From the NCBI GenBank assembly GCA_037482215.1, contig CP148074.1, positions 1,798,001-1,862,000 on the forward strand: DNA of 64,000 nt, read 5' to 3'. A model generated the notes under the pieces. The model was not told the DNA's origin and searched no databases. It worked only from the letters and a program-made list of their open reading frames with translations. Positions 36,809 through 45,908 of this stretch are shown here, one piece after another (the stretch's first letter is position 1; every line of letters starts with the position of its first letter). Source of the DNA: Pseudomonas mendocina (GTDB taxonomy: Bacteria > Pseudomonadota > Gammaproteobacteria > Pseudomonadales > Pseudomonadaceae). Position numbers and translations under genes: made by a program.

Positions 36809-37410
36809 GTGATGTTCTCTTTCGACAGATCCCACAGATTGGGAAGGAGGAGGTTGGAGTAACCGGAGATAAAGGGTTTTTCGCTGCCGTCTTCGGCATA
36901 CACCGCACGCCGTACGGCGCCGATATTGCCACCGTAGACATGAATGCTGATGGAGGTCTGATCGCTGAAAGCGTTGCTCACCCGGTGGATATCACCAACG
37001 TTGGGTGACACCGCCTCCACCTGGCCAGGCTCAAGGCGAATGGCCGGGCCGTCAGGTTGCAGGCCGCCATCGGTCTGGCGGCTGAAATTCTGCGACAGCT
37101 CGGCTCCGCGCAGCATGCCGATCAAGCCCCAAACGCGGTGATCATGCACCGGCGTCTGCTGCCCTGGCCCCCAGACAAAACTGACCACCGAAAAGCGCTG
37201 GCGCGAGTCGCAGTGCAGCAGGTATTGCTGATAGCGCTGTGGGTCAGGCTGAGCGAACTCCGCAGGTAGCCAGTCATCATGGCTGACCAGTTGGCGCAGG
37301 AGATCGGCACCCTGTTCGAGGATGGCGGGCTCATCCGGCTGCTGATCCAGCAGTCTGGCCAAACCGTCGATAAAGGTACGCAGGCGGTGCAAATTCAAAG
37401 GTGTGCTCAT
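36805..37410 (-). CDS. 3-Mercaptopropionate dioxygenase (cysteine dioxygenase family)
   Basis: A 201-residue cupin Fe(II) thiol dioxygenase. The iron ligands His89, His91 (PVHDHRVWG) and His142 (GDIHRV), and Arg168 (GAVRRAV), fall at the same positions I recall for P. aeruginosa PA2602, which prefers 3-mercaptopropionate over cysteine. It converts the thiol to a sulfinate using O2. The gene is translationally coupled to the four-domain rhodanese. Cysteine cannot be excluded as substrate. Confidence 0.88.
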   Translation of the reverse strand: MSTPLNLHRLRTFIDGLARLLDQQPDEPAILEQGADLLRQLVSHDDWLPAEFAQPDPQRYQQYLLHCDSRQRFSVVSFVWGPGQQTPVHDHRVWGLIGMLRGAELSQNFSRQTDGGLQPDGPAIRLEPGQVEAVSPNVGDIHRVSNAFSDQTSISIHVYGGNIGAVRRAVYAEDGSEKPFISGYSNLLLPNLWDLSKENIT

Positions 37411-37967
37411 TGTAGTTTTCCAGTGCCAATGGCCAGATAGAAGTCAGTGTCGAACGCCGGGCTTAATGCTTAGCTACCTGAGTTGCCAGGTAAATTGCAC
37501 TTTAAGACAGGTTCAGCAATGACTCGTTGGCATTGGTTGTTTGCGCGGTACATGGTGATGATTACTCATATTCCGATATGTGACCGCAGTTGACTTATGC
37601 ATGCCGGATTTTTCGGCACCCTGCAGGGCCCATCGGCCTATTTGATGAAGTTACCAGTGAGCGCTTTGGAGAAGTAGCTCAGGCTTAATGAGCCGCGAGT
37701 CCGTAGGGTCGTGTAAGCCCGCAAAGCGGGTTACCCACCATGATTTCTTCATTCGGTAACTTTGCTGGCCTTATACACCGGCCCCTCAAACACCGCCCTG
37801 ATTTTCTCCATGCGTGACAGAGTGCCCCGGATAACGCTACCTCGGGTGGCTAATCCGGGCCACGTCCTCGCTTGATAATGTGCTCACGTGCTATGGCATT
37901 GCGCCACCTTGCGTGGTATTCCACCGCTTACTTATGGCGAGACCGAAGTGAGCAGCAGGAGATCCGC
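37411..37967. other. Non-coding region with palindromic repeat
   Basis: A 557-base gap between the divergent dioxygenase and membrane-protein genes. I find no convincing gene. AAGTTACC (near 37650) and GGTAACTT (near 37760) are complementary, and a GTAGGGT-type hairpin lies between them. The remainder shows no recognisable element. Confidence 0.5.
37703..37740. repeat. GTAGGGT-type palindromic repeat, second copy
   Basis: Begins GTAGGGT and ends TTACCCACCA. The inner stem is CCCGC/GCGGG with loop AAA, extended by TAA/TTA with one mismatch. It resembles the 35161 element in its ends but is more degenerate. Confidence 0.5.
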
Positions 37968-38942
37968 ATGCAGGCGATCAGCGACAAGATCAGGCATTAC
38001 CGTAAAACGTTTAGGCCTTTGCTTGTCTATGCGTTGGGCACACGCGTGGTCTGGCTGAGTGTGCTGCTGATTACGTTGATTGTTGGCTTATTACTTATAA
38101 ACGTAATTTTGCGCCGTACACATGGTTTTGACTTCCTTTCTGTTTGGCAGATGGTGATTTTTTTGTGCTGTGAAATGATGCTGCTTCCGGCATGTTTCCA
38201 GGTGTACTTCGAGGGCGCACAAAGGCGCTATCGCATGTTCAACCCGAATACAATGGTTGCTGGTTTCAGGAACTCTCACCGGGATTTCGATCAGGAAAAA
38301 CTCAGGTACATCCGAGCAACATTTGCCCACGAAGGCGACTTGCGAGAGCTGGTAAAGAGTTTGGTTGAAGAGTGGGAGTGGCGTCGAGAATTAAAAGCTC
38401 GCGGTCAGGAGCCTATGTGGCGAAAGGCAATGGGCTTTTTTAGTCTGCCATCGGCATCAAATTTTGCAGCGTATATGACAGGCCTCATGGCTGTGATCGC
38501 GGGTATTGTCATCGCGTCTATCGACCGCGAGCTGCTATTCGTTTCATTCGAGCAGTTAGTCAAAGACGTTTGGGATTTGATCTCACTTATGTGGGTCAAC
38601 CTTATTCCAATTGTTGTGATGGCTATTGTGCCCGGAGCAATCATCATTTCTGCATGCAGATACCTGTGGGAGCTGTTCCTAGAGTGGTTGGACGACCAGT
38701 ATCTAGGCCAGGCTGGGTTCTACCGTTTCATTTCAGATGTTCTCGATTTACATGATCGCGGCGAGCGGGACCTGATGCGTAAAACCCGAGGCCGCGTTTA
38801 CTGGGCTGTGCGCCTCGGTATGGCACCACTTGAGGATGTGCCGCGAGTCTGGAGCAGGATCAAACGGGCGAAGCGTCTCGCTAAGCGCAATGTGCGTGGT
38901 AGGTTAAGGGGAACTGATTTATTTTCTCAGCCCGGGGATTAA
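37968..38942 (+). CDS. Unknown four-TM membrane protein
   Basis: A 324-residue protein I do not recognise. TM helices are predicted near residues 22-45, 58-78, 170-190 and 205-232. Between TM2 and TM3 there is a ~90-residue charged cytoplasmic segment with KLRYIRATFAHEGDLRELV and EEWEWRRELK. The C-terminal ~90 residues are soluble and basic. ATG 37968 has AGGAG six bases upstream; an upstream frame from 37872 is unlikely. Base composition is somewhat lower in GC than the neighbours. It is isolated by ~550-base gaps on both sides. Confidence 0.65.
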   Translation: MQAISDKIRHYRKTFRPLLVYALGTRVVWLSVLLITLIVGLLLINVILRRTHGFDFLSVWQMVIFLCCEMMLLPACFQVYFEGAQRRYRMFNPNTMVAGFRNSHRDFDQEKLRYIRATFAHEGDLRELVKSLVEEWEWRRELKARGQEPMWRKAMGFFSLPSASNFAAYMTGLMAVIAGIVIASIDRELLFVSFEQLVKDVWDLISLMWVNLIPIVVMAIVPGAIIISACRYLWELFLEWLDDQYLGQAGFYRFISDVLDLHDRGERDLMRKTRGRVYWAVRLGMAPLEDVPRVWSRIKRAKRLAKRNVRGRLRGTDLFSQPGD

Positions 38943-39499
38943 CGACCGTATTGACGATTAAGCCGAATTTTTCTCAACTCGTTGAGCCCCTTCAAACATC
39001 CGCGACTTGAAGCATGCAACCGTTGACGGCTGCAATTGTTGCAACGTGCCTCGCTGCAGTCTCAGGTGGTCAGGTTGTTTACCGACAATCAGCAGGCCTC
39101 AGTGTTTTATCTGCGGTGCGGATTCAGGGATATAGAGGATGAGTTCGCGACTCATCTAAAGCCGATTCATGAACAGGGCGGATTGGCCTAAAGCCTCACC
39201 TGGCATTGCCCCCGACACAGCGGATTTCGAATCCGTTTGACACTGAATGGCTGATTCAGGCGTTTCTCTTCAGGTCGCGCCAAGCCTGCTTGGTGGCGTA
39301 TCTCCCTAGGCGCTTATTCCGGCGCCAGTTTTGTTGATCTTTTTTACAAAATTAACCCTCAGCAAAACTCCTTAATTTTCAATTTCTTCCTACCAATGCC
39401 AGCAAAAACTACTCCCAAAGTACCATTTGGCGTAGGACTGTCTCGGCGCTTAATGGGGTAGCCGGAATCCACCGGTATTGATAACAAGAGGACCGCGCC
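38943..39499. promoter_or_regulatory. Long upstream region of pqqA
   Basis: A 557-base gap before pqqA with no convincing gene. A perfect hairpin GATGAGT/ACTCATC, loop TCGCG, lies at 39138-39156. The last ~150 bases are AT-rich and presumably hold the pqqA promoter, which in P. aeruginosa is under control of the ethanol-oxidation regulators. I cannot define a regulator site. A long leader transcript is possible. Confidence 0.45.
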
Positions 39500-39571
39500 A
39501 TGTGGACTAAACCCGCGTTTACCGACCTGCGTATTGGCTTCGAAGTGACCATGTACTTCGCCAATCGTTGA
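39500..39571 (+). CDS. pqqA: PQQ precursor peptide PqqA
   Basis: A 23-residue peptide, [20 protein letters not shown] then ANR. It carries the conserved Glu15 and Tyr19 (ExxxY), which are cross-linked by PqqE and excised to form pyrroloquinoline quinone. AAGAGGA lies just upstream of the ATG. It is the first gene of pqqABCDE-pqqH. Confidence 0.97.
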   Translation: MWTKPAFTDLRIGFEVTMYFANR

Positions 39572-39618
39572 TCTGTTTTGCCCCGGCTTGCCGGGGCATT
39601 CTCATTTGGACATCTGCC

Positions 39619-40533
39619 ATGTTTATCCAGATTCTCGGCTCCGCCGCGGGCGGAGGCTTTCCGCAGTGGAACTGTAACTGCCCTAATTGCGCAGGCGTGC
39701 GCAACGGCAGTGTCCGCGCACAGCCACGAACCCAGTCTTCGATTGCGCTTAGCGATAACGGTGTTGACTGGATTCTGTGCAACGCTTCACCCGACATTCG
39801 TGTTCAGATCGAATCCTTCCCGCCGCTGAATCCGGCCCGCAGCCTGCGTGATACAGCGATTGCCGGGATCATTCTGTTGGACAGCCAGATTGACCACACC
39901 ACTGGCCTGCTGACCTTGCGTGAAGGCTGCCCGCATCAAGTGTGGTGTACGGAGATGGTGCATCAGGATCTGACCACCGGCTTCCCGCTGTTCAATATGC
40001 TCAGCCACTGGAATGGCGGCCTGAAGCACAACCTGATCGAGCTGGACGGGGAGCCCTTCAGCATCCCGGCTTGCCCGAACTTGAGTATCACCGCGATCCC
40101 GCTGCTGAGCAGTGCACCGCCTTATTCGCCGCACCGGGGCAATCCGCATCCGGGCGATAACATCGGCCTATTTGTTGAAGACCGCCGCACCGGCGCCACG
40201 CTGTTCTATGCACCGGGTCTGGGGCAGGTGGATGAACAACTGCTGAGTTGGATGCGGCGCGCGGACTGCCTGTTGGTGGACGGCACGTTGTGGCGCGATG
40301 ACGAAATGATTATCACCGAAGTGGGCGACAAACTCGGTAGCACCATGGGCCACCTGGCGCAGAGTGGCCCTGGCGGCATGATCGAAGTGCTGGAAGGGCT
40401 GCCAGCCGAGCAGAAGATCCTCATCCATATCAACAACACCAACCCTATTCTGGACCTCGATTCTGCTGAACGTGCTGAGCTGAACGCGCGTGGCATTGAA
40501 GTCGCCTGGGACGGTATGAGCATCGAATTGTAA
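39619..40533 (+). CDS. pqqB: PqqB, metallo-beta-lactamase-fold PQQ biosynthesis protein
   Basis: A 304-residue protein of the metallo-hydrolase fold, thought to act as a hydroxylase on a Glu-Tyr-derived intermediate. The start [20 protein letters not shown] and the zinc site region [10 protein letters not shown] are diagnostic, as is [13 protein letters not shown] 39619 is chosen over an upstream frame overlapping pqqA. AAGGAG for pqqC overlaps its stop codon. Confidence 0.95.
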   Translation: MFIQILGSAAGGGFPQWNCNCPNCAGVRNGSVRAQPRTQSSIALSDNGVDWILCNASPDIRVQIESFPPLNPARSLRDTAIAGIILLDSQIDHTTGLLTLREGCPHQVWCTEMVHQDLTTGFPLFNMLSHWNGGLKHNLIELDGEPFSIPACPNLSITAIPLLSSAPPYSPHRGNPHPGDNIGLFVEDRRTGATLFYAPGLGQVDEQLLSWMRRADCLLVDGTLWRDDEMIITEVGDKLGSTMGHLAQSGPGGMIEVLEGLPAEQKILIHINNTNPILDLDSAERAELNARGIEVAWDGMSIEL

Positions 40534-40542
40534 GGAGCCGCC

Positions 40543-41295
40543 GTGAGCAAAACGCCCATGACGCCTGCGGAATTTGAGCAGGCGCTGCGCGCCAAGGGCG
40601 CGTACTACCATATCCATCATCCCTTCCATCAGGCGATGTACAGCGGTAGATCCACCCGTGAGCAGATTCAGGGCTGGGTCGCCAACCGCTTTTATTACCA
40701 GCTGAATATTCCGCTCAAAGACGCGGCCATCATGGCCAACTGTCCGGATCGGGATACCCGCCGCCAGTGGCTGCAGCGCATCCTTGACCATGATGGCAAA
40801 GAGGGCAATGAGGGCGGCATCGAAGCCTGGCTGCGTTTGGGCGAAGCGGTTGGCCTTAAGCGCGAGCAGATTCTGTCGCAAGAAATGGTGCTGCCTGGTG
40901 TGCGTTTTGCCGTAGACGCCTACGTTAATTTTGCCCGCCGTGCCAGTTGGCAGGAGGCGGCCAGCAGCTCGCTGACTGAGCTGTTTGCGCCACAAATTCA
41001 CCAGTCGCGCCTGGACAGCTGGCCGCAGCATTACCCGTGGATTGAAGCCGAGGGCTATGCCTACTTCCGCTCGCGCCTGACCCAGGCGCGCCGCGATGTT
41101 GAGCACGGCCTGCGCATCACCCTGGAGCACTACAACACGTGGGAATCTCAGCAGCGCATGCTGGAGATTTTGCAGTTCAAACTCGACATTCTGTGGACCA
41201 TGCTCGATGCCATGACCATGGCGTACGAGCTGGAGCGCCCGCCGTATCACACCGTTACCAATGAGCCAGTGTGGCACCGGGGGATTGCGCTATGA
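40543..41295 (+). CDS. pqqC: PqqC, pyrroloquinoline-quinone synthase
   Basis: A 250-residue cofactorless oxidase performing the last ring closure and oxidation of PQQ. Family motifs [29 protein letters not shown] and the C-terminal [16 protein letters not shown] are present. Translation begins at GTG 40543, with AAGGAG five bases upstream. The TGA stop overlaps the pqqD ATG. Confidence 0.96.
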   Translation: MSKTPMTPAEFEQALRAKGAYYHIHHPFHQAMYSGRSTREQIQGWVANRFYYQLNIPLKDAAIMANCPDRDTRRQWLQRILDHDGKEGNEGGIEAWLRLGEAVGLKREQILSQEMVLPGVRFAVDAYVNFARRASWQEAASSSLTELFAPQIHQSRLDSWPQHYPWIEAEGYAYFRSRLTQARRDVEHGLRITLEHYNTWESQQRMLEILQFKLDILWTMLDAMTMAYELERPPYHTVTNEPVWHRGIAL

Positions 41296-41570
41296 CTGAG
41301 CAGGTTTTACAGCAGGTGCCGAAACTTCGCCGGGGTTTCCGCTTCCAGTGGGAACCGGCGCAGCAATGCCATGTGCTGCTGTACCCGGAAGGCATGATCA
41401 AGCTTAACGACAGTGCTGGAGAAATCCTCAAGCAGATTGATGGCAGCACCTGCGTGGGTGAAATCATCGGTCGTTTGCAGAGCCAATTCCCGGACGTGCC
41501 GGGCATCGACGAAGATATCCTCGCGTTTATGGAGGTCGCCAGTGCTCAGTTCTGGATCGAGCTGCACTAA
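41292..41570 (+). CDS. pqqD: PqqD, PqqA-binding chaperone
   Basis: A 92-residue protein that binds PqqA and presents it to Pqq[23 protein letters not shown] is the conserved core, seen here as [16 protein letters not shown]. The ATG overlaps the pqqC stop (ATGA). The 3' 29 bases overlap pqqE when pqqE starts at its GTG. Confidence 0.95.
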   Translation: MTEQVLQQVPKLRRGFRFQWEPAQQCHVLLYPEGMIKLNDSAGEILKQIDGSTCVGEIIGRLQSQFPDVPGIDEDILAFMEVASAQFWIELH

Positions 41571-42696
41571 GCCGAACCACCAACCGGGGCCACCTATGTG
41601 GCTCCTGGCGGAGCTGACCTACCGTTGCCCGCTGCAATGCCCTTATTGCTCCAACCCGCTGGACTTTGCCCAGCAGGGTAAAGAGCTGAGCACCGCTGAG
41701 TGGATTGAGGTGTTCCGTCAGGCGCGTGAGCTAGGTGCTGCGCAGCTGGGCTTTTCCGGGGGCGAGCCATTGGTGCGGCAAGACTTGGCCGAGCTGATCA
41801 AGGCGGCTCGTGATCTGGGGTATTACACCAACCTGATCACCTCTGGCATTGGTTTGACCGAGGAACGCATCGCCAGCTTTAGCGAAGCGGGGCTGGACCA
41901 TATCCAGATCAGCTTTCAGGCCGCCGATGAGGAGGTGAATAACCTGCTGGCCGGTTCCAAGAAAGCCTTCGCGCAGAAGCTGGCCATGGCCCGTGCGGTG
42001 AAGAAGCACGGCTACCCGATGGTGCTGAACTTTGTGACACACCGGCACAACATCGACAATATCGAGCGAATCATTGAGCTGTGTCTGGAGTTGGAGGCGG
42101 ATTTCGTCGAGTTAGCCACCTGCCAGTTTTATGGCTGGGCTGAGTTGAACCGCGCCGGGCTGCTGCCGACCAAAGCGCAGCTGGATCGTGCCGAAGCCAT
42201 CACCCAGCAGTGGCGGGAGAAGCTCGAAGCGCAAAAGCATCCGTGCAAGCTGATTTTTGTCACCCCGGATTATTACGAGGAGCGCCCAAAGGCCTGCATG
42301 AATGGCTGGGGCAATCTGTTCCTCGATATCACGCCGGACGGCACTGCGTTGCCTTGCCACAGCGCGCGCCAACTGCCGGTGCAGTTCCCTAACGTGCGTG
42401 AGCACAGCATTGCTCATATCTGGCAGGAGTCGTTCGGCTTTAATCGCTTTCGCGGTTATGACTGGATGCCTGAGCCGTGCCGGTCCTGTGATGAAAAGGA
42501 GCGGGATTTCGGTGGCTGCCGCTGTCAGGCCTTTATGCTGACGGGGGATGCCAGCAATGCCGACCCGGTGTGCAGCAAGTCTGCCCATCATGATCTGATT
42601 CTCAAGGCACGCCAGGAGGCTGAGGAGTCTCCGGGTTCGTTGCAGAGCTTGCAGTTCCGCAATGAAAAGGCCTCCAAGCTGATCTGCAAGGCATGA
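41542..42696 (+). CDS. pqqE: PqqE, radical-SAM Glu-Tyr cross-linking enzyme
   Basis: A 384-residue radical-SAM enzyme linking Glu and Tyr of PqqA. The radical-SAM motif is C29PLQC33PYC36, and auxiliary cluster cysteines appear near the C-terminus ([19 protein letters not shown]). I choose GTG 41542 because GGAGG lies six bases before it and it gives the usual short N-terminus before [15 protein letters not shown]. The alternative ATG at 41596 would cut into this; a longer frame from 41413 lies inside pqqD. Its last four bases overlap pqqH. Confidence 0.94.
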   Translation: MLSSGSSCTKPNHQPGPPMWLLAELTYRCPLQCPYCSNPLDFAQQGKELSTAEWIEVFRQARELGAAQLGFSGGEPLVRQDLAELIKAARDLGYYTNLITSGIGLTEERIASFSEAGLDHIQISFQAADEEVNNLLAGSKKAFAQKLAMARAVKKHGYPMVLNFVTHRHNIDNIERIIELCLELEADFVELATCQFYGWAELNRAGLLPTKAQLDRAEAITQQWREKLEAQKHPCKLIFVTPDYYEERPKACMNGWGNLFLDITPDGTALPCHSARQLPVQFPNVREHSIAHIWQESFGFNRFRGYDWMPEPCRSCDEKERDFGGCRCQAFMLTGDASNADPVCSKSAHHDLILKARQEAEESPGSLQSLQFRNEKASKLICKA

Positions 42697-44573
42697 CTTC
42701 AGGCGAAAACGTGCGTGCGCCATACGGCCACTGGCAAAGCGGCTGGAGCAGCGCTGATGCAGCCAGTGCCAACCGCGACTTCGCCGAGCTGCGTGTCGGG
42801 CTCGGCGGGGTGGTGTGGTCGCTGTTTGATCCGGCGGATGCCAGCACCCGCCTATGGCATTGGACGCCACAGCACCTGCAATGCCTGACGCCTGATCAAT
42901 ACTCCATCCGCAGCCGTGTTTACGAATACGGCGGCGGCGCGTTCTGTCTGGCTGATAATGCCTTGGCTTGGGTTTGCGAAGCTGACCAACAGCTGTATTG
43001 GCAACCGCTCGAAGGCGCTATCAAGCAACTGACACAGCGCTCTGATTGCCGCTATGGCGATCTTGCCTATGACCCGTATCACGGAGCTGTACTGGCGGTT
43101 GAAGAGTCGCGGGAAGACAACAAAGGGGTTCATCGCTTAGTCGCCATCAGCTGCGACGATGGCGTGAGAACGGTGCTGGTAGAGGGGGCTGATTTTTATG
43201 CCGCACCGACCCTGAGTCAGGATGGCCAGCGATTGGCCTGGATCGAGTGGGACCGACCTTATCAACCTTGGCTGGCAACGCGACTGTGTGTGGCGCAGCG
43301 GCAAGCAGATGGCAGCTGGTCAGCTAAACAGGTGGTGGCAGGGCAGGCGCTTGATCAGTCGATCCAACAGCCTGCATTTGATGCGCAGCAGCGCTTGCTA
43401 GCGCTGACTGACCGCAATGGTTATTGGCAGCCTTGGCAGGAAACACGGGCGGGTTCCGGTGAGTTGCAACCCCTGAACAGTCGCGCCACCGACCATGCCG
43501 GAGCGCCTTGGCAGCTGGGGGCGCGTAACTATCAGCCTCTGCACAACGGTCTATTGCTCAGTGGCTTTGATGCAGGCTTTGCCTGGCTGGCTGAGCGTGA
43601 GCCGCAATCCGGCCGCGAATACCGAATGGCCATGGATTACAGCCGTTTTCGCCAGTTAGCCGCAGATGAGCAGCACTTTTATGCGATTGCGGCCAGTCCG
43701 GTGACGGGCAGCGAAGTGCTGGCCATTGACCGTATCAGCCATGAGGTGCGGGTCTTGGCCTCAGTGGGGTGTAACTTGCCGGCGGCTGAAATCTCCCAGC
43801 CCCAACGCATGCTCTATTTGAGTGGAGCGGATGAGACCTGTTATGGCTTTTTCTACGCGCCCCACAATTGTGGTTACAGCGCGGAAGGGGATGAAAAACC
43901 GCCGCTGGTGATCTTTCTGCATGGCGGGCCCACGTCGGCTTGCTACCCGGTGTTTGATCCGCGCATTCAGTTCTGGACTCAGCGTGGCTTTGCAGTGGCC
44001 GATATCAACTACCGGGGCAGCACCGGCTATGGTCGGGCATACCGCTTGCGCCTGCGTGGCAGCTGGGGTGAGGTGGATGTGCAGGATGCTGAAGCGGCTG
44101 TGCGGCACTTGGCTCAAGCCGGGTTGATTGATCCTAAACGGGCATTTATCCGTGGCGGCAGTGCAGGGGGGTATACCGCATTGTGTGGGTTGGCCTTTAC
44201 CGAGGCGTTTTGCGGCGGGGCCAGTCTGTATGGCGTCAGTGATCCGTTGAGCCTGCGTCAGGTGACGCATAAGTTCGAAGCGGATTATCTGGATTGGCTC
44301 ATTGGTGACCCCGAACGTGATGCTGAGCGGTACAAGGCCCGTACACCGCTGTTACACGCCGAGCGTATCCATACGCCGGTGATCTTCTTCCAAGGCGCCC
44401 TGGATGCCGTGGTGCTGCCTGAGCAAACGGCCTCCATGGTGGCAGCGCTGGAGACGCAGCAGGTTCAGGTGGAATGCCATGTGTTCCCCGAAGAGCGTCA
44501 TGGCTTTCGCCAGGCCGCTAACCTGGCTTTTGCCCTAGATGCCGAATTGGCCTTCTACAGGCGCTTGTTGTAA
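42693..44573 (+). CDS. pqqH: PqqH, S9-family prolyl-oligopeptidase-like peptidase
   Basis: A 626-residue serine peptidase with an N-terminal beta-propeller (about 30-370) and a C-terminal alpha/beta-hydrolase domain. The nucleophile is in GGSAGGYTA, the acid in [11 protein letters not shown] and the His in [22 protein letters not shown] forms the oxyanion-side loop. It is coupled to pqqE by an ATGA overlap. The P. aeruginosa counterpart is PA1990. A role in processing PqqA is plausible, but no requirement is shown by sequence. Confidence 0.9.
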   Translation: MTSGENVRAPYGHWQSGWSSADAASANRDFAELRVGLGGVVWSLFDPADASTRLWHWTPQHLQCLTPDQYSIRSRVYEYGGGAFCLADNALAWVCEADQQLYWQPLEGAIKQLTQRSDCRYGDLAYDPYHGAVLAVEESREDNKGVHRLVAISCDDGVRTVLVEGADFYAAPTLSQDGQRLAWIEWDRPYQPWLATRLCVAQRQADGSWSAKQVVAGQALDQSIQQPAFDAQQRLLALTDRNGYWQPWQETRAGSGELQPLNSRATDHAGAPWQLGARNYQPLHNGLLLSGFDAGFAWLAEREPQSGREYRMAMDYSRFRQLAADEQHFYAIAASPVTGSEVLAIDRISHEVRVLASVGCNLPAAEISQPQRMLYLSGADETCYGFFYAPHNCGYSAEGDEKPPLVIFLHGGPTSACYPVFDPRIQFWTQRGFAVADINYRGSTGYGRAYRLRLRGSWGEVDVQDAEAAVRHLAQAGLIDPKRAFIRGGSAGGYTALCGLAFTEAFCGGASLYGVSDPLSLRQVTHKFEADYLDWLIGDPERDAERYKARTPLLHAERIHTPVIFFQGALDAVVLPEQTASMVAALETQQVQVECHVFPEERHGFRQAANLAFALDAELAFYRRLL

Positions 44574-44744
44574 CGACAGATGACTTGCACATAGCAGCAC
44601 ATGCACTGTGCTGGCTCTGGTAAAGTGCGATCCAAACTTTTCAGAAAACACTTATTTGATGAGTGCTCTTATGCTTAATTGCATAAAGTTACAAATTAGG
44701 TAGGCTGGCGTGATTAGTCAAATAACAACAAAAAAGGCCGAAGT

Positions 44745-45908
44745 ATGAGCCAGCACCTCACCTCATTACGCAAATTTGTATCGCCTGAAATCGTCTTCGG
44801 TGCCGGTTGCCGCCATAACGTTGCTAACTACGTCAGCAATTTTGGTGCGCGCAAGGTGCTGCTGGTGTCTGACCCCGGCGTGGTTGCTGCAGGCTGGGTG
44901 GCGGATATTGAGGCCAGCTTGCAAGCGCAGAACATTGATTACTGCCTGTACACCGCGGTTTCACCCAACCCCAGGGTAGAGGAAGTCATGCATGGCGCGG
45001 AAATTTACCGCGCCAACAACTGCAATGGCATCGTTGCCATCGGCGGGGGCAGCCCGATGGATTGTGCCAAGGGCATTGGCATTGTGGTGGCCCACGGGCG
45101 CAGCATCCTAGAGTTTGAGGGAGTGGACACCATCCGCGTGCCCAGCCCGCCGCTGATTCTGATCCCGACCACTGCCGGTACTTCAGCCGATGTGTCGCAG
45201 TTCGTGATCATCTCCAACCAGCAAGAACGCATGAAGTTCTCCATCGTCAGCAAGGCCGTGGTGCCCGATGTGTCGTTGATCGACCCGGAAACCACCCTGA
45301 GCATGGACCCGTTCCTGTCGGCCTGTACCGGCATTGATGCGCTGGTGCATGCCATTGAGGCGTTTGTCTCTACCGGCAGCGGGCCGCTGACCGATTCCCA
45401 CGCGCTCGAAGCCATGCGCTTGATCAACGGCAATCTGGTGCAGATGATCGCCAATCCTCACGATATTGCGCTGCGTGAAAAAATCATGCTCGGCAGCATG
45501 CAGGCCGGGCTGGCGTTTTCCAACGCGATTCTTGGCGCCGTACACGCGATGTCTCATAGCCTGGGGGGCTTCCTCGACTTGCCCCATGGCATGTGCAACG
45601 CCGCATTGGTTGAGCATGTGGTGGCTTTTAACTACAGCGCGGCACCGGAGCGATTCCGTATTGTTGCCGACACCTTGGGGATTGATGGCCGAGGGCTCAA
45701 TCACAACCAGATTCGCCAGCGTTTGGTTGAACATCTGGTGGGCTTCAAGAACGCGGTGGGCTTTAACGAAACGCTCAAGCTGCATGGCGTTTCAATTTCT
45801 GATATTCCGTTCCTGTCCCGTCATGCCATGGAAGATCCATGCATCCTGACGAATCCACGGCAATCTACACAGCGGGACGTTGAGGTCGTCTATGCCGAGG
45901 CACTCTGA
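44745..45908 (+). CDS. ercA: Iron-containing alcohol dehydrogenase ErcA
   Basis: A 387-residue group III Fe-dependent alcohol dehydrogenase. The NAD-binding GGGSPMDCAKGI, PTTAGTSADVSQF, and metal region GAVHAMSHSLGGFLDLPHG are present. In P. aeruginosa ercA (PA1991) affects regulation of the PQQ-dependent ethanol-oxidation system and is followed by ercS, the same order as here. Its stop lies inside the ercS gene. The 171-base gap from pqqH contains an AT-rich stretch and suggests its own promoter. Confidence 0.92.
   Translation: MSQHLTSLRKFVSPEIVFGAGCRHNVANYVSNFGARKVLLVSDPGVVAAGWVADIEASLQAQNIDYCLYTAVSPNPRVEEVMHGAEIYRANNCNGIVAIGGGSPMDCAKGIGIVVAHGRSILEFEGVDTIRVPSPPLILIPTTAGTSADVSQFVIISNQQERMKFSIVSKAVVPDVSLIDPETTLSMDPFLSACTGIDALVHAIEAFVSTGSGPLTDSHALEAMRLINGNLVQMIANPHDIALREKIMLGSMQAGLAFSNAILGAVHAMSHSLGGFLDLPHGMCNAALVEHVVAFNYSAAPERFRIVADTLGIDGRGLNHNQIRQRLVEHLVGFKNAVGFNETLKLHGVSISDIPFLSRHAMEDPCILTNPRQSTQRDVEVVYAEAL

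Noticed and set aside
35867..36862. 331-codon plus-strand open frame
   Set aside because: It lies opposite the four-domain rhodanese gene, whose motifs are clear; the frame has no family features.
40168..41277. 369-codon minus-strand open frame over pqqB-pqqC
   Set aside because: It is antisense to two well-identified genes and carries no protein motifs.
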